Of a stretch of 64,000 nucleotides of DNA, positions 26,929 through 36,054 are shown one piece after another. The DNA is taken from assembly GCA_018262095.1 (NCBI GenBank), contig JAGTRW010000001.1, positions 62,001-126,000 of the forward strand, in the 5' to 3' direction. Every line of letters begins with the position of its first letter. Within the stretch, counting starts at the first letter, position 1. The position numbers were made by a program, and so were the translations under genes. Below the pieces are notes generated by a model. It had not been told where the DNA came from, did not search any database, and saw only the letters and a list, made by a program, of their open reading frames with translations. Source of the DNA: Pseudomonadota bacterium (GTDB lineage Bacteria; Pseudomonadota; Gammaproteobacteria; Burkholderiales; Rhodocyclaceae).

Positions 26929-28368
26929 CTAACGCGCTGGCGGCAGATGGGAATCAAGCCACTGCTGCAGCACGCAGGACGCCGGCCAGTTGCGCAGCAG
27001 TCGCGCGCGGTCTCGCCGCCAAGCCCGTGCATAGGCGCTCTGCGTGCGGTGCTGTCGCACGCCGTCAAGGTCAATGACGACCACCTTGCCTTCATGAAAG
27101 AGCAGGTTCGTTGCCTTGAGGTCGCCGTGGCTGATGCGCAGCGCGTGCAATGACGAAAACAGCGAAACGATCGCCCGCGCCACGTCGTCGTCGGGTTCCC
27201 GGTCTGGCGACAGCAGATCGAGCAGACTTTGACCCGGACAGTATTCGCAGACCAGAAAGGCTCGCCGGCGCAAGGGTCCGACACGCTCTTCGACAAGCGC
27301 CAGCGGCGCCGGCGTCGAGATACCAAGGAAGCGCAGCCGATGGCCTTCGCGCCACGAATGCCAAGCGCGACTCGGCCGCCAGCAGCGCGCAAAAAAATGC
27401 GGCAGGTTTTTGAGGTTGTAGCGCTTGACGATCAGCGATCGCCCCACGAGCTCGACCTGCGCCACGGTGCAGGTTCTGCCGTCCTTGAGCAGCGTCCCGC
27501 GAGCGATGGCCTCATCCGGCGACGCCAGCAGCGGCGCCAGACGATGGCCCTCGCCGCGAGCGACCGCTGAGAATCGAAACGCACTGCGGCGGACGGCGAA
27601 AAGCGTGCAGTCACGCAGCGTCTTGCCGAGAAAATCGGCTAGCCGCCAGTCGCGAGCGCGCGCGACTTCGTCTCTCAGACGCGCCGATTCGGTTCGGCAA
27701 TCGCCGCCCTCCGCTCGGTAAGCTTCGAGCAGCACGTCCCGAGCGTCATCCCAGGCAATCGGCAACTGCGCCAACAGGATCGCCAGATTGCGCGCCGACT
27801 GCTGCGCGTCGAGCGGCTTGCCGGGCGCAATGGCCCTTACCGCGTCGCCGTCGATGACGAAAATCCGGCCGGCGCAACGCAGGAAATTGCCGAGGTGCAA
27901 ATCCTGCTGCACCAGTCCCGCGGCGTGCATCGCACCGAGCAGCCGAAAAGCCGGGCACAGCACGTCGAGCGCCGCCCGGTCGCCGACCGGCAAGTCCGCC
28001 ACGCCATGCCATGCTTGAGCAAGGCTCTGCGCCGCATCGAGATAACGGGTCAGCACGACATGCCCGCCCGTCGGCAAGGAGGCCGCCAGCAACAGCTCGG
28101 GAGTCTGGATTCCCGCGCACTGCAGAGCGTCAACGCCGGCTTTCTCGTGCCGCCAATGCCGCGCACTGGCGCCCCCGACGAACAGTTTGACCAGCACGCG
28201 CTGCCCTTGCCATTGCCCCTCGCCGACGATCCGTTTGCCGGGCAAGACGCGCAACAGGCGCGAAACGACGACCTCGCTACCGTCGGCCAGCGCCACGCGA
28301 AACGGCGTCGCGGGATCGCGTCCGGCGTCACGCAGCGCTGCGGCGTCGAGCACGGATTCGTCACTCAT
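26929..28368 (-). CDS. Double lipopolysaccharide kinase (two fused Kdo/InaA-like kinase domains)
   Basis: 479 residues containing two protein-kinase-like domains in tandem. Domain 1 (about 1-235) has the catalytic loop QQDLHLGNFL and metal-binding VIDGD. Domain 2 (about 270-479) has SHGDLKATNLLF and VIDLDG. Both keep the Asp, the K/H and the Asn of the loop, so both may be active. They belong to the WaaP/KdkA/InaA group that phosphorylates LPS core sugars. It overlaps waaP by 4 bases (ATGA) as the last gene of the minus-strand operon. Two core phosphorylations by one polypeptide is the simple inference. Confidence 0.82.
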   Translation of the reverse strand: MSDESVLDAAALRDAGRDPATPFRVALADGSEVVVSRLLRVLPGKRIVGEGQWQGQRVLVKLFVGGASARHWRHEKAGVDALQCAGIQTPELLLAASLPTGGHVVLTRYLDAAQSLAQAWHGVADLPVGDRAALDVLCPAFRLLGAMHAAGLVQQDLHLGNFLRCAGRIFVIDGDAVRAIAPGKPLDAQQSARNLAILLAQLPIAWDDARDVLLEAYRAEGGDCRTESARLRDEVARARDWRLADFLGKTLRDCTLFAVRRSAFRFSAVARGEGHRLAPLLASPDEAIARGTLLKDGRTCTVAQVELVGRSLIVKRYNLKNLPHFFARCWRPSRAWHSWREGHRLRFLGISTPAPLALVEERVGPLRRRAFLVCEYCPGQSLLDLLSPDREPDDDVARAIVSLFSSLHALRISHGDLKATNLLFHEGKVVVIDLDGVRQHRTQSAYARAWRRDRARLLRNWPASCVLQQWLDSHLPPAR

Positions 28369-29189
28369 GCCTGATCGCTCTTCGCGTACTTGCGCAGGAA
28401 GCGCGCCTGCAAACGATCGGCTTCGCGCGATAGATCGGCCAAAAGTTTCGCTTCGTCGCGCAGGATCTCGCGCAGCGGCTTGCCAAAATAGGTGCGCAAG
28501 AAACGCAATCGGTCGCGCCCGGTCAGACCGATATTGAGCGCCGAAAAATGGAGACTGGCCAGATCCTTGTCGCGCCAGCGGCGCGGCGTTTTGTCGCGCA
28601 ACTGCGCGCGGTGCAGGTCGATGATCGACAACTTGAGCGCGTCCGGCGTCGGCTGCGGATCAAGATGCAGCAGGAAGTGGCAGATATAAAAATCGCGGTG
28701 ATTGACGCCGCCGCGATGCATTCGCCCGGCCATCTGCGCCACGCGCTCGATCAGTGCGCGTTTGAGCGCGACCGGCGGTGGTACGTTGGGCCAGTCGCGG
28801 CAGAAGTCTTCGAGGCTGATCGTCGGCACCAGTTCTTCGGTGACGATGAACGAATGGCGCTTGGCCGGGTTGCTGCCGCGCTGCCCGAAAGCGACGGCGC
28901 GCATGGTGTCGACGCCCAACTCGGTGAGGCGCCTGACGGCCAGCCACTCCTGCTGCGCGCCGAGCACCGGCAGACGCAGCAAGATCAGGTTCTTGAGTAT
29001 TTCAGCCCAGCCGACGCCGCGATGAATCTTGACGAAATAACCGCGCCCGGCCACTTCGGTGCGCAGCGTGCGGCGCGCCTCGAGTTCACGGAATACCTCG
29101 CCTTCAAGCGTCTCGACAGCGACAAAAGGATCGGCCCCGGACCACAGGGAACGGAACGGTTCGTCGATGGCCAGGATAGGCTCGCTCAT
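28365..29189 (-). CDS. waaP: LPS core heptose(I) kinase RfaP/WaaP
   Basis: 274 residues, the family size. Phosphorylates heptose I of the LPS inner core. The characteristic sequence VNHRDFYICHFLLH (catalytic Asp in HRD, about residue 163) and IIDLHRAQLR (metal-binding Asp, about residue 190) are clear, and GVGWAEILKNLI is the family glycine-rich region. It sits between waaG and the double-kinase gene with ATGA overlaps on both sides, so three kinase domains are encoded consecutively. Confidence 0.93.
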   Translation of the reverse strand: MSEPILAIDEPFRSLWSGADPFVAVETLEGEVFRELEARRTLRTEVAGRGYFVKIHRGVGWAEILKNLILLRLPVLGAQQEWLAVRRLTELGVDTMRAVAFGQRGSNPAKRHSFIVTEELVPTISLEDFCRDWPNVPPPVALKRALIERVAQMAGRMHRGGVNHRDFYICHFLLHLDPQPTPDALKLSIIDLHRAQLRDKTPRRWRDKDLASLHFSALNIGLTGRDRLRFLRTYFGKPLREILRDEAKLLADLSREADRLQARFLRKYAKSDQA

Positions 29190-30307
29190 TGGCGTTCTTT
29201 CAGGATCAGGTCGGCGGCGCGCTCGGCGTTGCTGTAGATGTCGGCGGTCGCCGCAAAGGTAAGCGCGTTGGCCTGCCAGCGCAAACGCGCCGCGCCGTCT
29301 GCGAGCATGGTGGCGAGCAGCCGATCAAGCCGCTCTTGCGCGAACGGCTCGGGGACCACCGCACCGCACTGTGCCTCTTCGATGTAATGCGCATAACCGC
29401 AAACCGCGCTGGTCAAGACCGGCAGCCCGGCGACCAGCGCCTCGAGCAGAACGGTTCCGGTATTCTCATGGTAGGCCGGATGAATCAGCAGATCGGCGCC
29501 GAGCAGGAAACGCGGGATGTCGCTGCGCCCCGGCAGAATGCTGACGCGCTCGCTCAAACCCAGCGAATTCGCCTGCCGCTCGAAGAACAGCGGTTCGTCC
29601 TGGCCGATGACGATCAGGCGGGTGCGCAGTCGCAGCGCTGCAGGCAGACTCGCGAGCGCCTTGAGGCTGCGATCGAGTCCCTTGGTCTTGAACCCCGAGC
29701 CGACCTGTAACAGCAGCAGATCGTCCGGCGCCAGCCCAAACTCGGCGCGAAACTCAGCGCGCAACTGCGCCGCATTGGCCGGCGCCCGGCGGTCGGGCGA
29801 GATTCCCGGCGGCAGCAGGTGGAAGCGCTCGGCTGGCGTGGCGTAATGTTTTTCAAAAAAAGGCTGCTGCAGCTGCGAGATCATCAGGATTTCGGTGCGG
29901 CTCGCTGGCGAGAACACCGCGCGCTCAAAGGCAGCAAAATGCCGGTAACGCGCGGTCAGCCGATAAAACGGGTTGCGCAGCGTACGCGCCTTTTCTTCGT
30001 AACACGGATCGGCGGCAAAATAGACGTCGAGCCCCGGCATCTTGTTGAAGCCGATCACGCGGTCGGCCGGCCGGCGGCCAAGATCGCTCGCCACCCAGTC
30101 GCTAAATTTCGCATAGCGCCGTGCGTTGCTCAGCGCCTTGACCGGAACGCCAACGACTTCGAAGCCGGCCGGAACTTCGCCGCTCCATTCGAGCGTATAG
30201 ACGCGAACCGCGTGGCCGCGGGCCTGACAGGCCAGCGCGATGCGCAGAAAATCACGCTGCAGGCCACCGAACGGAAAATATTTGTAGAAGCAAAAAGCCA
30301 GTTGCAT
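29186..30307 (-). CDS. waaG: WaaG-type LPS core glycosyltransferase
   Basis: 373 residues, a GT4 enzyme. It begins MQLAFCFYKYFPFGGLQRD, characteristic of WaaG, and has the C-terminal donor domain with HPAYHENTGTVLLEALVAG and PVLTSAVCGYAHYI. It adds the first hexose to heptose II. The start at 30307 overlaps the stop of lpxL by one base (TGATG); the open frame extends 97 codons upstream inside lpxL and is disregarded. Together with waaP it indicates an inner-core heptose region of the enterobacterial type. Confidence 0.92.
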   Translation of the reverse strand: MQLAFCFYKYFPFGGLQRDFLRIALACQARGHAVRVYTLEWSGEVPAGFEVVGVPVKALSNARRYAKFSDWVASDLGRRPADRVIGFNKMPGLDVYFAADPCYEEKARTLRNPFYRLTARYRHFAAFERAVFSPASRTEILMISQLQQPFFEKHYATPAERFHLLPPGISPDRRAPANAAQLRAEFRAEFGLAPDDLLLLQVGSGFKTKGLDRSLKALASLPAALRLRTRLIVIGQDEPLFFERQANSLGLSERVSILPGRSDIPRFLLGADLLIHPAYHENTGTVLLEALVAGLPVLTSAVCGYAHYIEEAQCGAVVPEPFAQERLDRLLATMLADGAARLRWQANALTFAATADIYSNAERAADLILKERQ

Positions 30308-31161
30308 CAAAGACCTTCCTGCGGCGCGGCAACGCCGCGCGGGCGCTTGTAGCGGTTGTAGGCCCAGAGGTACTGCTGCGGGCACTGCCTGATCAACAGT
30401 TCGATCTCGTGGCTGATCTGCTGCGCGCGCTGCCCGGTGTCGCCGCTCAAGGCCTGCGTCGGCAACTGCAGATGAAAATGGTAGCCGGCGCCACCGGCAA
30501 GCCGCTCGGCCCAGACCATGATCACCGCGGCACCGCTCTCGGTGAGCCGCGCCGCCAAAGTCATCGTATACGCCGGCTTGCCGAAGAAATCGAGCCACAC
30601 CCCCTCGCCGACCCGCGGCGCCTGATCGGGCAGCATGCCAACCGCCTCGCCACGCTGGAGCGCCTTGAGCAGCGCGCGAACGCCGCCGAGATCGGCCGCC
30701 GCAATGCGCAATTGCGCGCGCGCTCGCCCGGCTTCGATCATCGCCTGCAGCCAGGCCTGCTTGGGCGGACGATAGAGCACCGTGATCGGCGCGTACGTCG
30801 ACAGGTACTGGGCGGTCACCTCGAAGCAGCCCAGATGCGGCGTCAGATAGACGATTCCCTTGCCCTCGCGCGTCGCCGCCTCGACCAAGTCCCAGCCGCT
30901 GACCTTGACCACGCGCGCGGCAGTCTCCTCGAGCGGGCGCAGCCAGATCTTCGGCAGTTCAAGCGACGAGCGCCCGGCATTGGCGATCGCCGAGGAACGC
31001 AACCGGCGCGCTTCATCCTCGCCGAGCGCCAGCACCATGTTCTCGCGCATATGGCGACGGTAGGTCGGTGAAAAGAGCCAGGCCAGCCAGCCGAGCGCGG
31101 CGCCGAGGGCGTGCAGCCAAGAGAGCGGCAGATGGCTCAAAAATCGAAAGAGAAGAATCAT
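30307..31161 (-). CDS. LpxL/LpxM-type lipid A acyltransferase (second copy)
   Basis: 284 residues. N-terminal membrane anchor (LSWLHALGAALGWLAWLF); the acyltransferase dyad in TPHLGCFEV is H-x4-E rather than the H-x4-D of the first copy at 16047. It also has VGMLPDQAPRVGEGVW, the family block before the active-site groove. First gene of the minus-strand waaG-waaP-double-kinase operon, divergent from metK. The two paralogues bracket the entire glycan block, whereas I would expect them adjacent between dapF and metK (from memory of related genomes). Confidence 0.9.
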   Translation of the reverse strand: MILLFRFLSHLPLSWLHALGAALGWLAWLFSPTYRRHMRENMVLALGEDEARRLRSSAIANAGRSSLELPKIWLRPLEETAARVVKVSGWDLVEAATREGKGIVYLTPHLGCFEVTAQYLSTYAPITVLYRPPKQAWLQAMIEAGRARAQLRIAAADLGGVRALLKALQRGEAVGMLPDQAPRVGEGVWLDFFGKPAYTMTLAARLTESGAAVIMVWAERLAGGAGYHFHLQLPTQALSGDTGQRAQQISHEIELLIRQCPQQYLWAYNRYKRPRGVAAPQEGL

Positions 31162-31218
31162 GCAATAACCCTGCTATTGACGCGTTTGACCCGCGTCTGG
31201 CAAAAAACTACAATTATC

Positions 31219-31300
31219 GCCTCCGCCGAGTTAATCAGGACAACTTGCAGGGCGGAAGGAGTCAAAAAAGACTTCCAAAATACTGCTAAAGCGTCGTCTG
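31219..31300 (+). ncRNA. Candidate SAM-II-like riboswitch upstream of metK
   Basis: Stem TCCGCC (31222-31227) with GGCGGA (31251-31256) encloses a loop GAGTTAATC...CTTGCAG. Downstream is TACTGCTAAAG (31281-31291), whose CTGC can pair with GCAG of the loop (31247-31250) as an H-type pseudoknot. Loop elements (GA-TTAA, TTGCA) and the 3' ...GCTAAA match what I recall of SAM-II/SAM-V aptamers, but here a small hairpin (31258-31276) is inserted. GGAAG (31254-31258) can alternatively pair with CTTCC (31272-31276), disrupting the stem. Assignment is by eye; a covariance search is needed. Confidence 0.5.
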
Positions 31301-31304
31301 CTCG

Positions 31305-31344
31305 AAACCCCGGAGCCGGCCACGCCGCCACCACGGGGTTTTTT
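31305..31344 (+). terminator. Attenuator-like terminator in the metK leader
   Basis: AAACCCCG (31305-31312) pairs with CGGGGTTT (31334-31341), followed by a T-run to 31344 and then the metK ribosome site. An intrinsic terminator immediately before metK fits transcriptional control by the upstream candidate aptamer. Confidence 0.65.
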
Positions 31345-31360
31345 ATTGGAGCAGAAGCAC

Positions 31361-32527
31361 ATGTCTAAAGAATTTCTCTTTTCCTCGGAATCCGTTTCCG
31401 AAGGCCATCCGGACAAGGTCGCCGACCAGATCTCGGATTCAATCCTCGACGCCATCCTGGCCGAAGACCCGACCGGCCGCGTCGCCTGCGAAACGCTCGT
31501 GTCGACGGGACTCGTCGTGATCTCGGGCGAAATCACCACCAAAGCGCACATCAACTACCGCGAAATCGCTCAGGAAACCGTTCGCCGAATCGGCTATACG
31601 GACTCCGAAATCGGCTTCGACTACAAGAGTTGCGCCATTTTAACGGCAATCAACCGCCAGTCGCCGGATATCGCGCAGGGCGTCAATGAAGGTCAGGGTA
31701 TCGACCTCGACCAGGGCGCCGGCGACCAGGGCCTGATGTTCGGCTACGCCTGCAACGAAACGCCGACACTGATGCCGCTGCCGATCTACTACGCGCACCG
31801 ACTGATGCAGCGCCAAGCCGAGGTGCGCAAGGACGGCCGCCTGCCGTGGCTGCGCCCCGACGCCAAGAGCCAGCTCACCGTTAAATACGTCGACGGCAAG
31901 CCGGTGGCGATCGACACCGTCGTCGTATCGACGCAGCACGGCCCGGAAGTTTCGCACGCCGATCTTTCCGCCGCGGTGATCAAGGAAATCATCCTGCCGG
32001 TACTGCCCAAGGAGCTGCTGACCGACAAAACCCGCTACCTGGTCAACCCAACCGGCCGCTTTGTCGTCGGCGGCCCGCACGGCGACTGCGGCCTGACCGG
32101 CCGCAAGATCATCGTCGACAGCTACGGCGGCACCGCGCGTCACGGCGGCGGCGCTTTCTCCGGCAAGGACCCGTCCAAGGTCGACCGCTCGGCCGCCTAC
32201 GCCGCCCGCTACGTCGCCAAGAACGTCGTCGCTGCCGGCCTCGCCGAACGCTGCGAAGTGCAGATCGCCTACGCCATCGGCGTCGCCAAACCGGTTTCGC
32301 TGATGGTCGAGACTTTCGGCACGGGCAAGATCAGCGACGAGGCGATCGTCGCGCTGATCGCCAAGCATTTCGATCTGCGCCCGAAGGGAATCATCCAGTC
32401 GCTCAACCTGCTGCGCCCGATCTACACCAAGACCGCCGCCTACGGCCACTTCGGCCGCGAAGAACCCGAGTTCACGTGGGAGAACATTGATAAAGCAGCC
32501 GCGCTCCGCGCGGATGCCGGCCTGTAA
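31361..32527 (+). CDS. metK: S-adenosylmethionine synthetase
   Basis: 388 residues, normal length. Makes SAM from methionine and ATP. Motifs: [19 protein letters not shown] (about 8-26), [12 protein letters not shown], the P-loop-like [18 protein letters not shown], and [22 protein letters not shown] 31361 follows GGAG at 31348-31351; the 5-codon upstream in-frame extension is ignored. The last 12 codons and stop form part of a tandem three-copy structured repeat (32483-32870), with the stop codon in a hairpin loop. Preceded by a candidate SAM-sensing leader and a terminator hairpin. Confidence 0.98.
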   Translation: MSKEFLFSSESVSEGHPDKVADQISDSILDAILAEDPTGRVACETLVSTGLVVISGEITTKAHINYREIAQETVRRIGYTDSEIGFDYKSCAILTAINRQSPDIAQGVNEGQGIDLDQGAGDQGLMFGYACNETPTLMPLPIYYAHRLMQRQAEVRKDGRLPWLRPDAKSQLTVKYVDGKPVAIDTVVVSTQHGPEVSHADLSAAVIKEIILPVLPKELLTDKTRYLVNPTGRFVVGGPHGDCGLTGRKIIVDSYGGTARHGGGAFSGKDPSKVDRSAAYAARYVAKNVVAAGLAERCEVQIAYAIGVAKPVSLMVETFGTGKISDEAIVALIAKHFDLRPKGIIQSLNLLRPIYTKTAAYGHFGREEPEFTWENIDKAAALRADAGL

Positions 32528-32870
32528 GGCCGCGCCGCAGGCGTTTATCAATGTTTCAGTGAAGGCTAACGCCGGCGTAAGCTGGCGTTAAGGCGAAGCC
32601 GGCCGAAACTAAAACACCCGACAAGGCAGCCGCACTGCGTGCGGATGCTGGCCTGTAAGGCCACGCCGAAGGCGCTTGGCCGTATTTCGGCGCAGGCTAA
32701 CCCTGGCACGAGCCAGGGTTAAGACGCGCAGCGCCGGCCGTAGCCAAAATACCGATAAAGCAGCGGCGCTACGCGCCGATGCCGGGCTGTAAGCCCGCCC
32801 CGAAGGGATTTATCGGCGTTCCGGCGAAGGCTAACTGCGGTGACAGCCGCAGTTAAGTCGCCGCCAAAAC
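32483..32870 (+). repeat. Tandem three-copy metK-tail/hairpin array
   Basis: Units start at 32489, 32620 and 32754 (periods 131 and 134). Each begins with a sequence spelling [16 protein letters not shown]; copies 2 and 3 have no start codon, so only copy 1 (in metK) is translated. All differences in that part are third-position, mostly on paired bases. Shared structures: hairpin 1 (32499-32513, 32630-32644, 32764-32778), hairpin 2 with TAA in its loop (32518-32532, 32649-32663, 32783-32797), hairpin 3, and a 10-bp stem starting TAAC and ending GTTA (32567-32590, 32698-32721, 32832-32855). A closing stem joins the unit start to TTTATC (12 bp in copy 1; 8 bp in copy 3; weaker in copy 2). Confidence 0.88.
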
Positions 32871-32872
32871 AC

Positions 32873-32897
32873 AAAAAGGACCTTGCGGTCCTTTTTT
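32873..32897 (+). terminator. Intrinsic terminator after the metK array
   Basis: Stem AAAAAGGACC/GGTCCTTTTT (32873-32882/32887-32896) with loop TTGC and a T-tract. It places the whole hairpin array inside the metK mRNA 3' UTR. Confidence 0.92.
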
Positions 32898-33163
32898 CTT
32901 TCCAGCCCCTCAAGCGAGCGCTTGGTCAGCCCAACATCAGGATGCGTGAGAATTTGCCCCGGCAGGAGCTATCGTCTATCCTTCCTGCTTTAAGTTTGCT
33001 GCCGCATCGCATCGCCCACATCGTAAGTGTTCCGGGGTCGTTGACGGCCGTCGTTCCGCCGCACGGCCCCCCATTGGATCCGATGCCGAACATCCGGTCG
33101 ACCTTTTCAACAGCGCAACGCCTAACCCCGACAGCCGACATCTCAAGCGAACGATTCCCGACC
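32898..33163. other. Gap upstream of the HD-GYP gene
   Basis: 266 bases after the terminator. The frame of the next gene is open back to 32840, but the translation before 33164 is not domain-like. No clear promoter pair or repeat seen. Confidence 0.45.
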
Positions 33164-34423
33164 ATGCTCAAAAAAATCAACGTAAGCCAGCTGGTGCTCG
33201 GGATGCATATCAAGGAATTCTGCGGTTCCTGGATGGAACACCCGTTCTGGCGCACCGCCTTTGTCATCAGCGACCCGGCAGACATCAAGTCGCTGCGGGA
33301 CAGCAGCATCAAGGAAGTCTGGATCGACAACACCAAAGGGCTTGATGTCGCACCGGGAGCGCCGGTCGTTTCGGAAGAAGAATCAGAAGCCAAGGTGGAC
33401 GCCGAACTCGATATCGCCGCGCAAGACGACAGCGCCACGGCGCAGGTTCCCGTTACCGTTGAACTGGCGCGCGCCGTCAAAATCTGTGCCCAAGCCAAGC
33501 GCGCCGTGATCTCGATGTTTGACGAAGCGCGCATGGGCAAGGCCGTCGACACCAGCAGCGCGAAAAAGCTGGTCGAGGAAATATCCAACTCGGTGAGCCG
33601 CAACCCCGGCGCGCTGATCAGCCTGGCCCGGCTAAAAACCGCCGACGATTACACCTATATGCACTCGGTCGCGGTCTGTGCGCTGATGGTCGCGCTGTCC
33701 AAGCAACTCAGGCTTAACGACGAGCAAACACGCTCGGCGGGAATCGCCGGTCTGCTGCACGATCTGGGCAAGGCGATGATGCCGATGGACGTGCTCAACA
33801 AGCCCGGAAAACTCACCGACGAAGAATTCGCGATCATCAAAAAACACCCTGAAGCCGGCCATCAGTTGTTGCTCGGTAGCACTGGCGCCGACGAGATCGC
33901 GCTCGACGTCGTCCTGCATCATCACGAAAAAACCGACGGATCGGGTTACCCCAAGCACTTCAAAGCTTCCGAAATCAGTCTGTTCGCCAAGATGGGGGCC
34001 GTCTGTGACGTCTATGACGCAATCACTTCGAATCGCCCCTACAAGGCCGGATGGGATCCCGCGGAATCGCTGCGCAAGATGGCCGAATGGTGCACTGGCC
34101 ACTTTGATCCGCGCATTTTCCAGGCATTCGTCAAGAGCCTGGGAATTTACCCGATCGGTTCGCTGGTCAGACTGAGTTCCGGTCGCTTGGGAATCGTCAT
34201 CGACCAGGCACCGGATTCGCTGCTCAAGCCGCGCATCAAGGTATTTTTTTCGACGCGCGCCAACGCGCGAATCAAGCCCGAGGTCGTCGATCTCGCTCGC
34301 GCAGGTTGTCCGGAGAAGATTTCCAGCCGCGAGGATCCGGCCAAATGGAACTTCCCGGATCTCAACGAACTGTGGGCGGGCTTGCCTGACGCGCCGCACG
34401 CCACCGCTTCACAGACAAAATAA
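33164..34423 (+). CDS. HD-GYP domain cyclic-di-GMP phosphodiesterase with DUF3391
   Basis: 419 residues. N-terminal DUF3391 (KKINVSQLVLGMHIKEF, WMEHPFWRTAFVI, about 1-100), an acidic linker, then HD-GYP: HSVAVCALM, GLLHDLGKAMMP with the HD pair, and HHHEKTDGSGYP containing the HHExxDGxGYP signature. All metal ligands appear present, so active c-di-GMP hydrolysis is likely. ATG 33164 is used; in-frame codons upstream are not part of the fold. Follows the metK terminator; the SAH riboswitch begins soon after its stop. Confidence 0.92.
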   Translation: MLKKINVSQLVLGMHIKEFCGSWMEHPFWRTAFVISDPADIKSLRDSSIKEVWIDNTKGLDVAPGAPVVSEEESEAKVDAELDIAAQDDSATAQVPVTVELARAVKICAQAKRAVISMFDEARMGKAVDTSSAKKLVEEISNSVSRNPGALISLARLKTADDYTYMHSVAVCALMVALSKQLRLNDEQTRSAGIAGLLHDLGKAMMPMDVLNKPGKLTDEEFAIIKKHPEAGHQLLLGSTGADEIALDVVLHHHEKTDGSGYPKHFKASEISLFAKMGAVCDVYDAITSNRPYKAGWDPAESLRKMAEWCTGHFDPRIFQAFVKSLGIYPIGSLVRLSSGRLGIVIDQAPDSLLKPRIKVFFSTRANARIKPEVVDLARAGCPEKISSREDPAKWNFPDLNELWAGLPDAPHATASQTK

Positions 34424-34446
34424 TCTGTGTATAATTAGCGCCTTAT

Positions 34447-34535
34447 CCGAGGAGCGCTGCAAAACTGTCGACCGGCAGTTTCAGGCTCGGAACCTTAAAC
34501 GGCGCTCATCCAACCAACCCGTGCCGGGCACGGGA
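34447..34535 (+). ncRNA. SAH riboswitch
   Basis: CCGAG (34447-34451) pairs with CTCGG (34486-34490); inner hairpin AACTG/CAGTT (34463-34467/34476-34480); pseudoknot GAGCGC (34452-34457) with GCGCTC (34502-34507). The stem order and the GAGGAGCGCTGCAA and CAGGCTCGG segments match the SAH riboswitch consensus known upstream of ahcY in beta- and gammaproteobacteria. A second hairpin (CCCGTGC/GCACGGG, 34518-34534) follows and may belong to the expression platform. Binding of S-adenosylhomocysteine should switch on ahcY. Confidence 0.9.
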
Positions 34536-34572
34536 AGACGGGTGAGCCTGATCTGCAGTAACTCAGCACACC

Positions 34573-34589
34573 GTCTCGCGACGCGAGAC
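34573..34589 (+). other. Hairpin in the ahcY leader
   Basis: Near-perfect palindrome GTCTCGC/GCGAGAC between the SAH riboswitch and the ahcY ribosome site (AGGAG 34621-34625). No T-run; possibly an mRNA-stability or expression-platform element. Confidence 0.4.
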
Positions 34590-34632
34590 GACGTCCTTCC
34601 GCTCCCGGCCACAGTTATCAAGGAGCCTTACT

Positions 34633-36036
<1,404 letters not shown>

Positions 36037-36054
36037 GCGACTAAAGGGGACGCC

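Noticed and set aside
32567..32855. Integron attC sites at the TAAC...GTTA hairpins downstream of metK
   Set aside because: The boxes read GGCTAAC and GTTAAG-N-C, which do not fit RYYYAAC/GTTRRRY; no integrase gene is present, and the units carry metK tail copies rather than cassettes.
32489..32870. Diversity-generating retroelement variable/template repeats
   Set aside because: Differences among copies are not confined to adenines, and there is no reverse transcriptase in the window.
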